6,245 bases of DNA from CAZEDU01 sp964511185 (GTDB lineage Bacteria; Myxococcota; Myxococcia; Myxococcales; Myxococcaceae), in the NCBI GenBank assembly GCA_964511185.1, contig CAZEDU010000185.1:1-6245 (forward strand). Direction: 5' to 3'. A program made the translations under genes and the position numbers. The notes below the pieces were generated by a model. It was not told where the DNA came from, made no database searches, and saw nothing but the letters and a program-made list of their open reading frames with translations. Below, piece by piece: positions 5,545-6,245 of the stretch (the stretch's first letter is position 1; each line of letters begins with the position of its first letter).

Positions 5545-6245
5545 CTAAGGCGCGCCGGCGAGCGCGCCGCTCTGCGCCTGGGCCTTCTCGACGTCGCTCT
5601 CGTGCTTGAGCACGATGTTCAAGGTCGCGCTCACCAGCTCGGGCGTGAGCGCGTCCGCGTTGAGCAGCGCCAAGCTCTGCGCCCAGTCGAGCGTCTCGCT
5701 GATCGACGGCGCCTTCTTCAGGTCCAACCCGCGCAGCTTCTGTACCGCGTCGACCACCTGACCTGCGAGCTTCTCCGCGATGTGCGGCAAGCGCGCGCGG
5801 ACGATGCGCAGCTCGCGCTCGCGGGTTGGGAAGTCGATGTGCAGGTGCAGGCAGCGGCGCTTGAGCGCGTCGGAAAGCTCGCGCGCGTTGTTCGACGTGA
5901 GCACCACCCGCGGGACGTGCTTGGCCTTGAAGGTGCCGAGCTCGGGCAGGGTGACCGCGTTGTCGGCCAGCACCTCGAGCAAGAACGCCTCGAACTCGGG
6001 ATCGGCCTTGTCGATCTCGTCGATGAGCAAGAGCGCCGGCTGGTCCGAAGTGATGGCGCGCAAGATGGGGCGGGGGAGCAGGAAGCGCTCCGAGAAGAAG
6101 ACCGCGTCGCCGGTGGCGAGGCGATCGGCCGCCTCGGCCAGCGAGCGCGTGCCCTGCACCATCTCGCTCACCTTGTCCTTGAGCAGCTGGGTGTAGAGCA
6201 GCTGCTTGGCGTACTCCCACTCGTAGAGCGCCTTGGCCTCGTCGA
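5545..6245 (-). CDS. MoxR-family AAA+ ATPase, C-terminal part (cut by right edge)
   Basis: The visible 233 residues are the C-terminal two thirds or more of a MoxR-type AAA+ ATPase. MoxR proteins act as chaperone-like ATPases that mature or insert cofactors into partner complexes, commonly with a von Willebrand factor A protein. Counting from the first complete codon at 6243, the fragment opens with the family stretch DEAKALYEWEYAKQLLYTQ (1-19), then Walker B LLLIDE (D75-E76), sensor 1 in LTSNN (N118/N119), and the SDALKRRC segment with arginines 129-130 in the arginine-finger/sensor region, followed by the helical lid domain. Walker A lies beyond the window. The RELSDALKRRCLHLHIDFP stretch resembles the COG0714/CoxD-like branch. 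The frame stays open to the edge, so the true start lies outside; the internal GTG at 6171 falls inside conserved sequence and is not a start. The VWA partner often found downstream is absent: a convergent gene follows instead. Confidence 0.92.
   Translation of the reverse strand, partial: DEAKALYEWEYAKQLLYTQLLKDKVSEMVQGTRSLAEAADRLATGDAVFFSERFLLPRPILRAITSDQPALLLIDEIDKADPEFEAFLLEVLADNAVTLPELGTFKAKHVPRVVLTSNNARELSDALKRRCLHLHIDFPTRERELRIVRARLPHIAEKLAGQVVDAVQKLRGLDLKKAPSISETLDWAQSLALLNADALTPELVSATLNIVLKHESDVEKAQAQSGALAGAP

Noticed and set aside
5549..5568. GC-rich inverted repeat with 7-bp arms and a 6-base loop at the end of the moxR gene, near the convergent stops.
   Set aside because: It lies inside coding sequence and has no T-tract on either strand. 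Such arms arise easily in GCG/CGC-rich DNA, so I do not call it a terminator.
1..6245. Search for tRNA or rRNA genes, CRISPR repeats, insertion-sequence ends, attachment sites and toxin-antitoxin or defence genes.
   Set aside because: Nothing matching was seen. Almost all of the window is explained by chromosomal protein-coding genes and two short divergent control regions.

Overview
The window is a strongly GC-rich piece of bacterial chromosome with G or C at most third codon positions. It looks like a draft scaffold, because it contains a 33-base run of N. The best taxonomic clue is a gene that joins a receiver domain, a DUF4388 (PATAN) domain, a proline-rich linker, a J domain and TPRs. 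Such mosaic signalling proteins, together with GTG/TTG starts and this composition, suggest a myxobacterium or related deltaproteobacterium (Myxococcota). That is inference from content, not a database match.

Layout from left to right. (1) 1-347, minus: the N-terminal part of a branched-chain amino-acid aminotransferase (IlvE), cut by the left edge. (2) 348-461: a divergent intergenic region with a plausible ilvE promoter. (3) 462-1232, plus: a complete classical short-chain dehydrogenase/reductase. (4) 1236-2678, minus: a complete patatin-like phospholipase with a long N-terminal extension and a non-canonical oxyanion loop. It converges on the SDR with 3 bp between stop codons. (5) 2691-4902, minus: the receiver-DUF4388-J-TPR gene, interrupted by the N run at 3531-3563. 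The two sides are in different frames only because the length of the N run is not compatible with the frame. It lies 12 bp upstream of the patatin gene, so the two probably form an operon. (6) 4903-5013: a second divergent intergenic region. (7) 5014-5538, plus: a small exported protein of unknown function. (8) 5545-6245, minus: the C-terminal part of a MoxR-family AAA+ ATPase cut by the right edge, converging on gene 7 with 6 bp between stops.

The gene density is very high. The longest gene-free stretches are the two divergent regions of about 110 bp, and both convergent junctions lack a recognisable intrinsic terminator. IlvE, the SDR and MoxR look like ordinary chromosomal genes. The only pair with likely joint function is the phospho-responsive J-domain regulator and the patatin. 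I see no mobile element, CRISPR array, RNA gene or defence island. The least ordinary content is the domain fusion and the altered patatin active-site loop.
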